Source: Larkinella arboricola
GTDB taxonomy: Bacteria; Bacteroidota; Bacteroidia; Cytophagales; Spirosomataceae
Direction: 5' to 3'
Assembly: GCF_003259745.1 (NCBI RefSeq)
Contig: NZ_QLMC01000006.1
Coordinates: forward strand, 148,731 to 212,730
DNA: 64,000 nt
Notes under the pieces: generated by a model
What the model was told of the DNA's origin: nothing
Database searches by the model: none
The model's input: only the letters and a program-made list of their open reading frames with translations
Made by a program: the position numbers and the translations under genes
Part shown: piece after piece, positions 55,776-64,000 of the stretch
Layout of the letters: every line of letters begins with the position of its first letter
Numbering within the stretch: the stretch's first letter is position 1

Positions 55776-56057
55776 ATGGACCAACTAACTGCTAAGCTCA
55801 AAAAAATGCAGGAGTATTCAACGCTGACCGCCGGTGGCTATTCTCTGACAAATTTTCACTTGTCAAATGCCTACGATGGTCAAAGGACGCTTCGGCTTCA
55901 TTTTAAGCGGAAAGGCAGTATCCAGCCCACCGCATTTGATATTTCCATCCAGTACCTTGGTAATTATATCGTCAATTACAAGGATCGTAGCCAGGATCTG
56001 CAACAGCTTAATTTCCCTGACTATGAATCGGTAATTGCTTATTTAACAGCAAAGTGA
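55776..56057 (+). CDS. Small hypothetical protein
   Basis: A 93-residue protein with helix-strand-strand-strand-helix appearance (LTAKLKKMQEYSTL, FHLSNAYDGQRTLRLHFKR, FDISIQYLGNYIVNY, YESVIAYLTAK). No signal peptide, membrane segment or known domain is seen. Codon use is like the neighbours. It lies 102 bases after the desaturase and 81 before the cold-shock gene, with no terminator seen between them. Function unknown. Confidence 0.6.
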   Translation: MDQLTAKLKKMQEYSTLTAGGYSLTNFHLSNAYDGQRTLRLHFKRKGSIQPTAFDISIQYLGNYIVNYKDRSQDLQQLNFPDYESVIAYLTAK

Positions 56058-56138
56058 ATCATACCTTTCGTTACGAAAGGTAACAGTATGGATACGCAAA
56101 CGGTTTAACGCAGCGGTTCACAAATCAAAAAAACCAAC

Positions 56139-56594
56139 ATGGCAAGATCACAAGGAACATTTAGTAAAAAAGAAAAAGAAAAAGCCCGCCTGAAAAAAAG
56201 GCAAGACAAACAGGACAAGAAAGACGAGCGAAAAAACCAATCTAGCAGGGGCCAAAGCCTGGAAGAAATGTTTGCTTATGTAGACGAAAACGGAAATATT
56301 ACTTCCACTCCTGTAGACGTTACCAAAAAGCATGTAATCAACCCGGAAGATATTGTTATTGGCATTCCAAAGCAAGACCCTTCTGAGGCCGAGGCACCGG
56401 GTAGAGAAGGTGTGGTTACTTTCTTCAACGAATCAAAAGGATACGGCTTTATTAAAGATCTACGTAGTCAGGACAGTGTTTTCGTTCACATACGGGGATT
56501 AGTTGACCCGATCAAGCAGAATGACAAGGTCGAATTTGAGGTTGAAATGACCCCGAAAGGTGCGTCTGCTATCAATGTCAAACGAATTGGATAA
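56139..56594 (+). CDS. Cold-shock-domain protein with basic N-terminal extension
   Basis: A 151-residue nucleic-acid-binding protein. The cold-shock domain is C-terminal (about 86-150): GVVTFFNESKGYGFI carries RNP1, and VFVHIRGLVDPI carries RNP2. The first 40 residues are almost wholly Lys/Arg/Glu/Asp (KKEKEKARLKKRQDKQDKKD), a charged extension that could bind RNA or be disordered, and a linker with EEMFAYVDENGNITSTPVD follows. Typical cold-shock proteins are about 65-70 residues. It probably acts as an RNA chaperone. A hairpin follows 46 bases after the stop. Confidence 0.9.
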   Translation: MARSQGTFSKKEKEKARLKKRQDKQDKKDERKNQSSRGQSLEEMFAYVDENGNITSTPVDVTKKHVINPEDIVIGIPKQDPSEAEAPGREGVVTFFNESKGYGFIKDLRSQDSVFVHIRGLVDPIKQNDKVEFEVEMTPKGASAINVKRIG

Positions 56595-56640
56595 GCTTAA
56601 TAAGACCGCGGAATTGCGCTGAGCCGGTATGTTAGCCGGG

Positions 56641-56664
56641 CAACTAACCCGAACGGGTTAGTTG
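56641..56664 (+). terminator. Hairpin after cold-shock gene
   Basis: CAACTAACCC-GAAC-GGGTTAGTTG forms a perfect 10-bp stem with a 4-base loop. There is no T-run, so it may stabilise the 3' end of the cold-shock mRNA rather than terminate it. Confidence 0.5.
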
Positions 56665-57082
56665 TAAAGACCGCGCTATTCCTGTTGACTGATTCTTCCT
56701 CTTATCAATAACAGTACCTTCATCTCCCTGATTTTGATTATAACAAAGGGAGTGGGATTCGTATGAGGTCTTAAAAAAGGCCGGTTTATACGGACCATCG
56801 GGAAACAGCCCACCTTTTAAAAAGCCGCTCTCCACGTCGTCTATTCTTTAAGATGAACGCCAGAAGCCACCCGAAGGTAAGTAGCAGGATAAGCCAGCAA
56901 ACTATCTCCGGAAATTGCAGGCTGTTGCTATGCCTACAAGAGTGCGAGGGTTCAGAATGGCACGAATATATAGGGTTACTTTAACGTTCTGCTGAGACGC
57001 GGGCGGTAACGAAATGGGCGTTCGTGTACTTAATTTATACCTTCTGTATACCAAAAACTGCGATTCATAGGCTTTTACAGAA
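56665..57082. other. Non-coding gap
   Basis: About 420 bases with no supported gene; a 63-codon minus-strand frame at 56644-56835 overlaps the hairpin and looks random. Nothing else stands out. Confidence 0.45.
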
Positions 57083-57170
57083 TTGGCTTTCGTCTGACAA
57101 TTACCTTTAGACCTATAAAGTAATGTGCAAAGCTATTAACAAGCCCGGCCCAATGGCCGGGTTTTGTTTT
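57083..57170 (+). ncRNA. Candidate short RNA of about 50 nt with terminator
   Basis: TTGG at 57083-57086 and TACCTTTA at 57102-57109 form a near-consensus promoter. A terminator follows almost at once: CCCGGCC-CAAT-GGCCGGG at 57144-57161, then TTTTGTTTT. The predicted transcript (about 57116-57170) is too short to encode a protein. It could be a tiny RNA, or the terminated leader of the sigma gene at 57401, an attenuator-like layout. Inference from sequence signals only. Confidence 0.35.
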
Positions 57171-57400
57171 AAACGGGAGTTTATACCTCCCAGCGCCACA
57201 CCGCTTTTGCCTATCCCGTTCAGGTGGCTTTTTATGGATTACGGAAGCAGCGAAACGTGCGTTCTTTTAAAATCCATGATGGCACTAAAAACCTGTAGGA
57301 GCTAAATCATTTGATATGCAGGACGGTACAGGATAACTTTCTTAAATTATACCAAAAATATTGGACGCAAAAGACAGCATAATTTCAACAGCCTCTTACC

Positions 57401-58045
57401 ATGAGGAAGCCAGCACCCGTTCCTGAGGATGAATCCCATTTAGGTGACCTCTGGAATCGTTTCCGACAAAATGATGAGAAGGCTTTTGACGAGCTGGCTA
57501 AACGCAGATACCGGCTGCTGTTCAATTATGCAACACGGTTTACTAAAGACAGCGAACTGATTAAAGATTGCATCCAGGACCTTTTTCTGGAATTATGGTA
57601 TCGCAGGGCGCGCCTTACGGATACAACGTATGTGACCGTTTACCTGATCTCGGCCCTGCGGAACAACCTTTTACGCAAACTTAAAGTCAATAACCGGCTC
57701 GACGACTCTGCAGATATTGCCACGAGTTGCGAACGGTTTACGGACAATCTTACGGTAGAAACCATCCTGATCAGCTCCGAGTCCATGTCTCAAAAGGAAC
57801 GCGAGATCCGAAATGCCATCAACCGGCTTCCCAGACGTCAGCAGGAGGTTATTTTTCTGAAATTCTACGAAGGATTGTCGAATGATGAGATTGCCAGGAT
57901 TATGGAGATCGAGCGGCAGACGGTTGCCAACTTCCTATACAGGGCCATCAGCCAGCTAAAAAACGACCTGCCTTCAATTTCTCACCTTATTCCGCAACTG
58001 TTTCTCTTCTTTGCGTCAGGCTCCATCTGGCAATTAACAGACTGA
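57401..58045 (+). CDS. ECF sigma factor (FecI-like, Bacteroidota type)
   Basis: A 214-residue sigma-70 factor. Region 2 is at about 22-90 (FDELAKRRYRLLFNYATRF, DCIQDLFLELWYRR) and region 4 at about 135-190 (LSNDEIARIMEIERQTVANF). The last 20 residues are hydrophobic (LIPQLFLFFASGSIW), an extra tail of unclear role. It is followed by a FecR-type anti-sigma factor, an STN-bearing SusC and a SusD, the classic trans-envelope signalling set. Target promoters would include the SusC gene at 59508. Confidence 0.93.
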   Translation: MRKPAPVPEDESHLGDLWNRFRQNDEKAFDELAKRRYRLLFNYATRFTKDSELIKDCIQDLFLELWYRRARLTDTTYVTVYLISALRNNLLRKLKVNNRLDDSADIATSCERFTDNLTVETILISSESMSQKEREIRNAINRLPRRQQEVIFLKFYEGLSNDEIARIMEIERQTVANFLYRAISQLKNDLPSISHLIPQLFLFFASGSIWQLTD

Positions 58046-58179
58046 CTATCAAAGCATACCATCGTAAAAACACCTTCAATCTGGTTTTAATCAAATAATT
58101 ACTATAATTTTTCTTAATTAAAGGGTATCGCCTTGTGCATATGTACTATTTCATTGTATGGTTCAATGAACAGTAAAAC

Positions 58180-59289
58180 ATGCAGGATTACGCGCGATAC
58201 GATATTAAAGATTTTCTGGCAGATGAGCCCTTTTGCCGATGGGTGCTTCATCAGAAACCCGCTGATTGTGCATTCTGGCAAAACTGGCTCCAGAAAAATC
58301 CAGATCGCGCAGACATTGTTAGATCCGCCCGGGAGCTAATCTCCGAAATTCACCACGCACAGCATTATCTGACGGACGAGGAACTCCAGCAGGAACTTAG
58401 CCGTCTTACAGCCGCCCGAAAAGCCGCAACGGAAGACCAGACCTACAGCGAACCGCCGAGGAGGTCATGGTTTGGTAAATTCGCCCTGGTGCTTACGGCC
58501 CTCTTCTGCGTGGTCGGCTTCTGGTACTTCTATACTTCTTTCTCAACGAATTCGGGTCTGTTGAAGGTCGGCCAGAAACCATTAAAGGATCATAAAAATG
58601 GACAATGGACCCAGGTGACCAACAACCAGCGTACGCCGAAATCCATGTTATTGCCCGATGGTAGTAAAGTGACCCTTTCACCGAGAAGCCGGATTAGTTA
58701 CCCGCTGCATTTTGAAAAAAAACAGCGGGAGGTTTTGCTGAATGGCGAAGCGTTTTTTGACGTCATCCGAAATCCGCAAAGCCCTTTCAAGGTCTACACA
58801 AGTGATCTGGTCACGACGGTTTTGGGCACCAGCTTCACAGTAAAAGCATTTGACCAGGACAAGGATGTACGCGTTGTCGTAAAAACAGGAAGAGTGACCG
58901 TTGCAGCAACCACCCCCGAGAGCAAACCGGCAGATTCTCAAACTAATCAGCTCATTCTGCGGCCCAATCAACAGGTGATTTATCACCGCGAGGACCAGAA
59001 AATGAAACGGTCCTTGATTGAAAATCCATTGGAAGTGGGGCCTGCGGAGGTGATACAGCAAAATCTGGTATTTGAAAATGCACCCGTTGCCAGTGTATTT
59101 GATTCACTCCAGAAACGATATGAGGTCCAGATCATTTACGACGCCGACCTGCTGGCCCATTGCCAGCTCACGGCCGAACTGGGGCAGGAGCCGCTATTTG
59201 AAAAGCTCGGCATGATATGCAAAGCCATACAGGCGCGTTACGAGCTGATCGACGGCCAGATCGTGATTCACGGAAGTTCTTGTAAGTAG
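58180..59289 (+). CDS. FecR-family anti-sigma factor
   Basis: A 369-residue single-pass protein. The N-terminal anti-sigma domain (about 1-90) includes FCRWVLHQKPADCAFWQNWL. The membrane segment is at about 104-124 (FALVLTALFCVVGFWYFYTS). The FecR domain follows (about 150-255): MLLPDGSKVTLSPRSRISYP and LNGEAFFDVIRNPQSPF, VLGTSFTVKAFDQD. The C-terminal part (about 290-365) is the DUF4974/STN-like receptor-binding domain. It holds the FecI-like factor until the STN domain of the SusC at 59508 signals ligand binding. Confidence 0.94.
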   Translation: MQDYARYDIKDFLADEPFCRWVLHQKPADCAFWQNWLQKNPDRADIVRSARELISEIHHAQHYLTDEELQQELSRLTAARKAATEDQTYSEPPRRSWFGKFALVLTALFCVVGFWYFYTSFSTNSGLLKVGQKPLKDHKNGQWTQVTNNQRTPKSMLLPDGSKVTLSPRSRISYPLHFEKKQREVLLNGEAFFDVIRNPQSPFKVYTSDLVTTVLGTSFTVKAFDQDKDVRVVVKTGRVTVAATTPESKPADSQTNQLILRPNQQVIYHREDQKMKRSLIENPLEVGPAEVIQQNLVFENAPVASVFDSLQKRYEVQIIYDADLLAHCQLTAELGQEPLFEKLGMICKAIQARYELIDGQIVIHGSSCK

Positions 59290-59507
59290 AGTGTACTGTA
59301 TAAAATTACTATTCCAACCCCTTAATTAACTTGAAAATGCGTCAATTCAACCATCCGCCCTGAGGCTAAAACGCACAAGCCGAAGATGCTGGAACATCCC
59401 CGGCTTGCCTTTCCCCCTTTATCACGCTATTGATGAATCCGGTTCGCTAAGACCGGAACAGGGGACCTTTGTACCTCATTTTTTCAAAAAAGCATACAGA
59501 CAAAACT

Positions 59508-62500
59508 ATGAAAATTAGTACCAAACCCATCATGATTATTCTCAAAATCATGCGAATATCAATTTACCAGCTAATCGTGTCTGTGCTTTGCACGTCCCTG
59601 GTGGTAGCCAATGACGGCAAAGCGCAGGAGTTATTGAACCGACGGATCTCCCTGGATCTGGATGATCAGAAAATAAGCGTCGCGCTTCGGCAGATCAGCC
59701 AGCAAGCCGCCGTTCGTTTTATGTATAGTCCGCAGGTTATCCCGGCAGATCGTAAGGTGACGTTACACGTTCGTAATGAGCCGCTTCATGTTGTCCTGAA
59801 ATCGCTTTTCGAGCCGCTCCATATCGGATATGAACTTTCGGGAAATCAGCTTGTCTTGAGTAGTACTTCAGACTTAAAATCCCAGGCAACCGGGCAACCG
59901 GAAGAGGCCCGTCCGCTCGATAAAATCATAAAGGGGTCTGTCAGGGACGAAAAAGGCGCTCCGTTGCCGGGAGTAAGCATTGTTGTAAAAGGAACGCAAC
60001 GCGGCTCGGTAACAGACACCGAGGGCCGGTTTGAAGTGAGTGTTCCGGACAGCAATCCTTCAATTATATTTTCATTTATCGGTTACCTCAGTCAGGAAAT
60101 CAGGGTTGGCAACCAGAGTGATCTGCAAGTGGTGCTGAAAGATGATCTCAAAGCGCTTGAAGAAGTGGTTGTGGTGGGGTACGGAACCCAGAAGAAGGTG
60201 AACCTGACCGGTTCGGTGGCTTCCATAGAAAGTGAAGAATTGCTGAAAGCACCATCAACAAATATCACCAACTCGCTGGTTGGCCGGTTGCCGGGACTCA
60301 TCGCCGTGAATGGAAATGGCAAACCGGGTGCTGGCTCTTCCATCTCGATTCGCGGAGCCAGCACCTTTGGGGACAACAGCGCCCTGATTGTGGTCGATGG
60401 CATCATCCGGTCTTTTGATCAGATTGACCCCAATGAGGTAGAAAGTATTTCCATCCTGAAAGATGCTTCGGCCACGGCGGTGTATGGTTCCAGAGCCGCC
60501 AATGGCGTTATTCTGGTCACGACCAAACGCGGTGCAACGGGCAAGCCAACCTTTCATTACAACGGATTTGCGGGCATTCAGCAACCTACGCGCTATCCTA
60601 AAGTTATGAATGCCTACCAGTATGCGACAACCAAAAACCAGGCCCTGCTGAACCTGGGCAAGCCATTGCAATATTCAGATCAGCAGTTGGAAGACATTCG
60701 CACGGGTGTTATCCCGGAATACGACTGGTACGGTAACACCCTGAAAAACAACGCTTTTCAGACGCAGCAGAATTTAAGCGTCAGCGGTGGTTCTGATGCC
60801 GTCCGCTATTTCCTTTCGATGGGCTACCTCAATCAGGATGGCATGTACGATCAAATTAACTTTCAGCGGTATTCGATTCGTACCAACGTGGATGCCAAAA
60901 TCAATAAAAACTTCACGATTTCGGCCGATATCGACGCCAGCAACCGAAACACCAACCAAAGCGCCTATGCGCCGGAAGCCATATTTGACGATATCGTGGC
61001 GGCTTATCCGATGGACAAAGCCTATAATCCGGATGGAACCATCTTTTATACCCGGGAACAGCATCCCGTTGAAGAGATCAAAACCGGTTATAACCGGATG
61101 AAAAACAACATTCTGCAAGCCACCTTAACGGTGAAGCATGAACTGCCGTTTATCAAGGGCCTGTCTGTAATGGGCCGGGCTTCGTTTGGCCGCGAGTATT
61201 CCAATAACAAGCACTATAATGTGCCCATTTTCATGAACCGCCAGGATGCCGACGGCAATACGCTGGAAATCTATCCGTACGGCGGCTGGAATGGCAAAAC
61301 AGCATTGACGCAATCCTTCAATGAGTATAACACGACTACGCTGAATGCCTCACTGAATTATGCCCGCAGCTTTGGCGCACACGAGTTCGGCGGCTTGCTG
61401 TTATTTGAACAACTGGATGCCAAAGGCAATAACTTTTATGGCTTCCGGACCAATTTTCCGGCGCAGGGGCTTGATGAATTCTTTTACGGAGGAGAAAGCC
61501 AGAAAGATGCCAACGGCGGTTCTTTTACCGACGGTCGCCGGGGAGCCATTGCCCGGATTAATTACACGTTTCAGCAACGGTATTTGTTTGAGGCTTCCTT
61601 CCGGCGCGACGGCTCGGTGGCTTTTCCAGCTACGAAAAAATACGGTTTCTTCCCCGCCGTGTCAGCCGGATGGAGAATTATTGAAGAGCCTTTTCTTAAA
61701 AACAACACGGCATTTGCCTTTCTTGACAACCTCAAGCTCCGCGCTTCCTACGGGGTGGTCGGAAATGACCGGAATGTCTATACCGGCTATATGTTACGTA
61801 ACCCGACCTTTCAGTATCAGCAGGTTTATAACCCATCGGGAACCATCGTATCGGGCACCGAAGGACTATCTAGCATTACACCGGGCATTTTACCCAATCC
61901 AAACGTAACCTGGGAGACGGCATCTGTGTCTGATCTGGGTCTGGAGGGGTCGCTTTGGCGGGGCAGGCTGCAATTTGAAATTGATCTTTTTTATAAAAGA
62001 ACCTCCAACATTCTGCGTACGCGCATCCGCTCCATTCCCGGAACATTGGGTGCGCAGTTGCCCGCCGAGAATTATGCCAAAGTGGATAATCGGGGAATCG
62101 AGTTTATGCTGACGCACCAGAATAACATTCAGGCTTTGAAATACTTTGTGAAACTGAACGGAAGCTTTTCCCAAAGCAAGGTGATTACCCTGGATGAACC
62201 CGCCAACACCCCCGATTATCTGCGGCAAACCGGGCGACCACTCGGCTTCATTACCGGTTATAAAGCACTGGGCTTTTTCCAGACAGACGAAGAAGTAGCC
62301 GCCTACCTGCCGCAATTTAATGGCGGACAGAAAGCCGGGGATGTTAAATACGCCGACATCAACGGCGATGGAAAGGTGGACGCCAACGACCTGACCATTA
62401 TTTCAATGGATAACAATGTGCCCAAAATGATCGGCGGGTTGTCGTTCGGCGGGTCGCTGAAAGGCTTCGACCTGAATATATTGTTTCAGGCTGCGGGCCG

Positions 62501-62894
62501 GGTCAGGCAGATGCTTTACGGGGCTGCGCGGGACTTTTTTCAGGGTGGTTCGCGCAATACATACGTCGATCTGCTGGATTACTGGTCACCCGAAAATCCC
62601 AATGCCCTGTATCCTCGTCCCTGGGAAGGCCCGAATCCAAACAACTCCCTCACCTCCAGCCTCTATCTGCGAAACGGTAGTTATGTCCGGCTCAGGTCCA
62701 TTGACCTGGGGTATTCCCTGCCTTCCGATTTCGTCAAAAAAATCGGCGTCCGGAATGTTAGAGTCTATTTTGCGGGAGCCAATCTTTTTGTTTGGTCAAA
62801 AATGAAAATGTTTGATCCGGAAATCGAAAACACCACGGGCACCTACTATCCGCAGCAGCGTACACTGAACCTCGGCCTGAACCTTACTTTCTAA
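59508..62894 (+). CDS. susC-like: SusC-family transporter with STN signalling domain
   Basis: A 1128-residue SusC. The start is ATG 59508, where a signal peptide begins (the longer frame adds 13 residues). Order: signal peptide (about 1-42), STN domain (about 45-115, ISLDLDDQKISVALRQIS), carboxypeptidase-like domain (about 140-218), TonB region EEVVVVGYGTQKKVN (about 220-234), plug (about 235-340, SISIRGASTF and ALIVVDGIIRS), then barrel ending in LGLNLTF. The STN domain contacts the FecR protein encoded upstream, linking transport to sigma-factor release. It is thus regulated differently from the SusC at 19586. Confidence 0.95.
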   Translation: MKISTKPIMIILKIMRISIYQLIVSVLCTSLVVANDGKAQELLNRRISLDLDDQKISVALRQISQQAAVRFMYSPQVIPADRKVTLHVRNEPLHVVLKSLFEPLHIGYELSGNQLVLSSTSDLKSQATGQPEEARPLDKIIKGSVRDEKGAPLPGVSIVVKGTQRGSVTDTEGRFEVSVPDSNPSIIFSFIGYLSQEIRVGNQSDLQVVLKDDLKALEEVVVVGYGTQKKVNLTGSVASIESEELLKAPSTNITNSLVGRLPGLIAVNGNGKPGAGSSISIRGASTFGDNSALIVVDGIIRSFDQIDPNEVESISILKDASATAVYGSRAANGVILVTTKRGATGKPTFHYNGFAGIQQPTRYPKVMNAYQYATTKNQALLNLGKPLQYSDQQLEDIRTGVIPEYDWYGNTLKNNAFQTQQNLSVSGGSDAVRYFLSMGYLNQDGMYDQINFQRYSIRTNVDAKINKNFTISADIDASNRNTNQSAYAPEAIFDDIVAAYPMDKAYNPDGTIFYTREQHPVEEIKTGYNRMKNNILQATLTVKHELPFIKGLSVMGRASFGREYSNNKHYNVPIFMNRQDADGNTLEIYPYGGWNGKTALTQSFNEYNTTTLNASLNYARSFGAHEFGGLLLFEQLDAKGNNFYGFRTNFPAQGLDEFFYGGESQKDANGGSFTDGRRGAIARINYTFQQRYLFEASFRRDGSVAFPATKKYGFFPAVSAGWRIIEEPFLKNNTAFAFLDNLKLRASYGVVGNDRNVYTGYMLRNPTFQYQQVYNPSGTIVSGTEGLSSITPGILPNPNVTWETASVSDLGLEGSLWRGRLQFEIDLFYKRTSNILRTRIRSIPGTLGAQLPAENYAKVDNRGIEFMLTHQNNIQALKYFVKLNGSFSQSKVITLDEPANTPDYLRQTGRPLGFITGYKALGFFQTDEEVAAYLPQFNGGQKAGDVKYADINGDGKVDANDLTIISMDNNVPKMIGGLSFGGSLKGFDLNILFQAAGRVRQMLYGAARDFFQGGSRNTYVDLLDYWSPENPNALYPRPWEGPNPNNSLTSSLYLRNGSYVRLRSIDLGYSLPSDFVKKIGVRNVRVYFAGANLFVWSKMKMFDPEIENTTGTYYPQQRTLNLGLNLTF

Positions 62895-62913
62895 TCAGTT
62901 ACTGTTTACTGTC

Positions 62914-64000
62914 ATGACAAAAATAATTGCCAAAACACTGCTGGTTGTAATGATTTTTATGACCACCGCCTGCAAGGAGGATTTTCTGGAACGCCAGGCG
63001 ACTGATTCGATTCCCGAGGGAAATATCTTTCAGGATCCGGCGCTGATCCAGCTTTTTGTAAACAATATGTATCTGGATGTGCCTGCTTTTGAGCGTAATC
63101 TATACGATAACATTACCGACGAATCGCGCTGCTACTGGGGTGGGGGGCCAAGAAATGTGGTTCAGGGGCAATGGTTTCCGGACAACAATCCAATGGAATA
63201 CTGGGCTTACGGGCCTGTGCGGAAAACCAACATGTTTCTGGACAAAATCGACGGGGCTGATATTGACGAAGAGCAAAAAACAAATTTCAAAGGACAGGTA
63301 AAATTCCTTCGTTCGATGCTCTATTTCAATATGATCAAACGCTATGGCGGTGTGCCGATCATCACAGAGCCGCAGGGACTTGATGACGATCTTTTTGTAG
63401 CCCGACAAACCACCGACGAGAGTTTTGCCTTTGTGGTAAAGGAACTCGAGGAAGCCATTACTCTTTTGCCGGAAACGCATGGAAGCCGGGCCGTGGATGT
63501 GGGGAAAGCAAACAGGCAGTCGGCAAAAGCCTTTCTGGGCCGGGTGCTGACCTACTGGGCCAGTGCCTTGTATAATCCGACAGGCGATGTTTCGCGGTGG
63601 CAAAAGGCGGCTCAGATCAACAAAGAAGTAATGGACGCGGGCACGTACAAGCTTCACCCCAACTTCCGGAATATCATGCTCGACAAAAACAATGAGGAAG
63701 AGATTTTCAGCGTGCAATTCCAGAAACCATTCCGTGAGCATGGCTGGGATTCGTGGGGTCAGCCCGACTCACAATCCAAGCAGGATGCCGTAAACCGTAG
63801 CCCGGTGCAGGAATTTGTAGATGCTTTTGAAATGAAAAACGGAAAAGCGATTAATGAGCCAGGTTCGGGTTACGATCCGGCCAATCCCTACAAAAACCGG
63901 GATCCGCGGTTTGATGCGACGGTACTTTACAATGGAGCCACGTTTTTCGGCTCGACCATTTATATGTACGAAGGGGCGCCAATCGACGGTATTAATCTTC
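62914..64000 (+). CDS. susD-like: SusD/RagB-family lipoprotein (cut by window end)
   Basis: The first 362 codons of a SusD gene; the frame runs open to the end of the window. The lipobox is MIFMTTAC (Cys about 20), followed by KEDFLERQATDSIPEGNIF. Typical helices appear in KFLRSMLYFNMIKRYGGVPI and KANRQSAKAFLGRVLTYWAS. It starts 19 bases after SusC and is its lid protein. The C-terminal part and the rest of the locus, which should show the substrate, are outside the window. Confidence 0.93.
   Translation, partial: MTKIIAKTLLVVMIFMTTACKEDFLERQATDSIPEGNIFQDPALIQLFVNNMYLDVPAFERNLYDNITDESRCYWGGGPRNVVQGQWFPDNNPMEYWAYGPVRKTNMFLDKIDGADIDEEQKTNFKGQVKFLRSMLYFNMIKRYGGVPIITEPQGLDDDLFVARQTTDESFAFVVKELEEAITLLPETHGSRAVDVGKANRQSAKAFLGRVLTYWASALYNPTGDVSRWQKAAQINKEVMDAGTYKLHPNFRNIMLDKNNEEEIFSVQFQKPFREHGWDSWGQPDSQSKQDAVNRSPVQEFVDAFEMKNGKAINEPGSGYDPANPYKNRDPRFDATVLYNGATFFGSTIYMYEGAPIDGINL

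Noticed and set aside
1-64000. CRISPR array, tRNA, prophage or complete insertion sequence
   Set aside because: No regularly spaced repeats, tRNA-like cloverleafs, phage genes or transposase motifs could be seen by eye on either strand.

Overview
The window comes from a Bacteroidota chromosome, most likely order Cytophagales (Spirosoma/Larkinella-like). The support is two SusC/SusD pairs, a FecI/FecR pair, a type IX secretion sorting domain, DUF2490 and DUF3857 proteins, promoters of the TTG-N18-TAnnTTTG type and very little Shine-Dalgarno signal. I see no tRNA, rRNA, CRISPR array, intact insertion sequence or phage gene. The species is inferred, not seen.

Layout. (1) 1-832: AT-rich, no supported gene. 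(2) 833-10719: a phospho-signalling island. Eight plus-strand genes encode an FHA/zinc-ribbon membrane protein, an acidic membrane protein, a zinc-ribbon/FHA protein, a PP2C phosphatase, an exported caspase-like peptidase, a transmembrane Ser/Thr kinase with TPRs, a TPR membrane protein and a PKD/LamG lipoprotein. They converge on an ECF sigma factor and a TPR-bearing candidate anti-sigma factor. (3) 10943-14918: an Asp-box propeller, a kelch lipoprotein, and a periplasmic protein paired with a DUF2490 barrel. (4) 15081-18253: a MarR regulator and a TonB-dependent receptor with a perfect palindrome between them. (5) 18691-42231: a FadR-type regulator divergent from a 19-gene catabolic operon. 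It holds SusC/SusD, a NanA-like aldolase, five sialidase-like (BNR) proteins (one fused to a GDSL esterase), a Tat-exported GDSL esterase, and cytoplasmic enzymes: DoeB/AstE-like deacylase, two SDRs, fold-type II PLP enzyme, MFS transporter, RraA, RidA, SMP-30 lactonase, NanM-like kelch protein and aldo-keto reductase. (6) 42488-56594: mixed genes including a hibernation factor, a transglutaminase-like membrane protein, a large T9SS beta-helix protein, exonuclease III, an HxlR regulator/desaturase pair and a cold-shock protein, with intergenic hairpins that may end small RNAs. (7) 57401-64000: a second SusCD locus under an ECF sigma/FecR pair, with SusD cut by the window end.

How the parts fit. 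In region 2 a kinase, a phosphatase and two phosphothreonine readers could control an envelope process that involves a caspase-like peptidase; this is the best candidate for an undescribed system. In region 5 the exported proteins could trim and import an acylated acidic sugar, and the cytoplasmic enzymes look able to deacylate it, cleave it and handle a reactive enamine intermediate. The gene set resembles sialic-acid catabolism but lacks NanE/NanK-like genes and carries an amino-acid-type module, so the substrate is probably not plain Neu5Ac.
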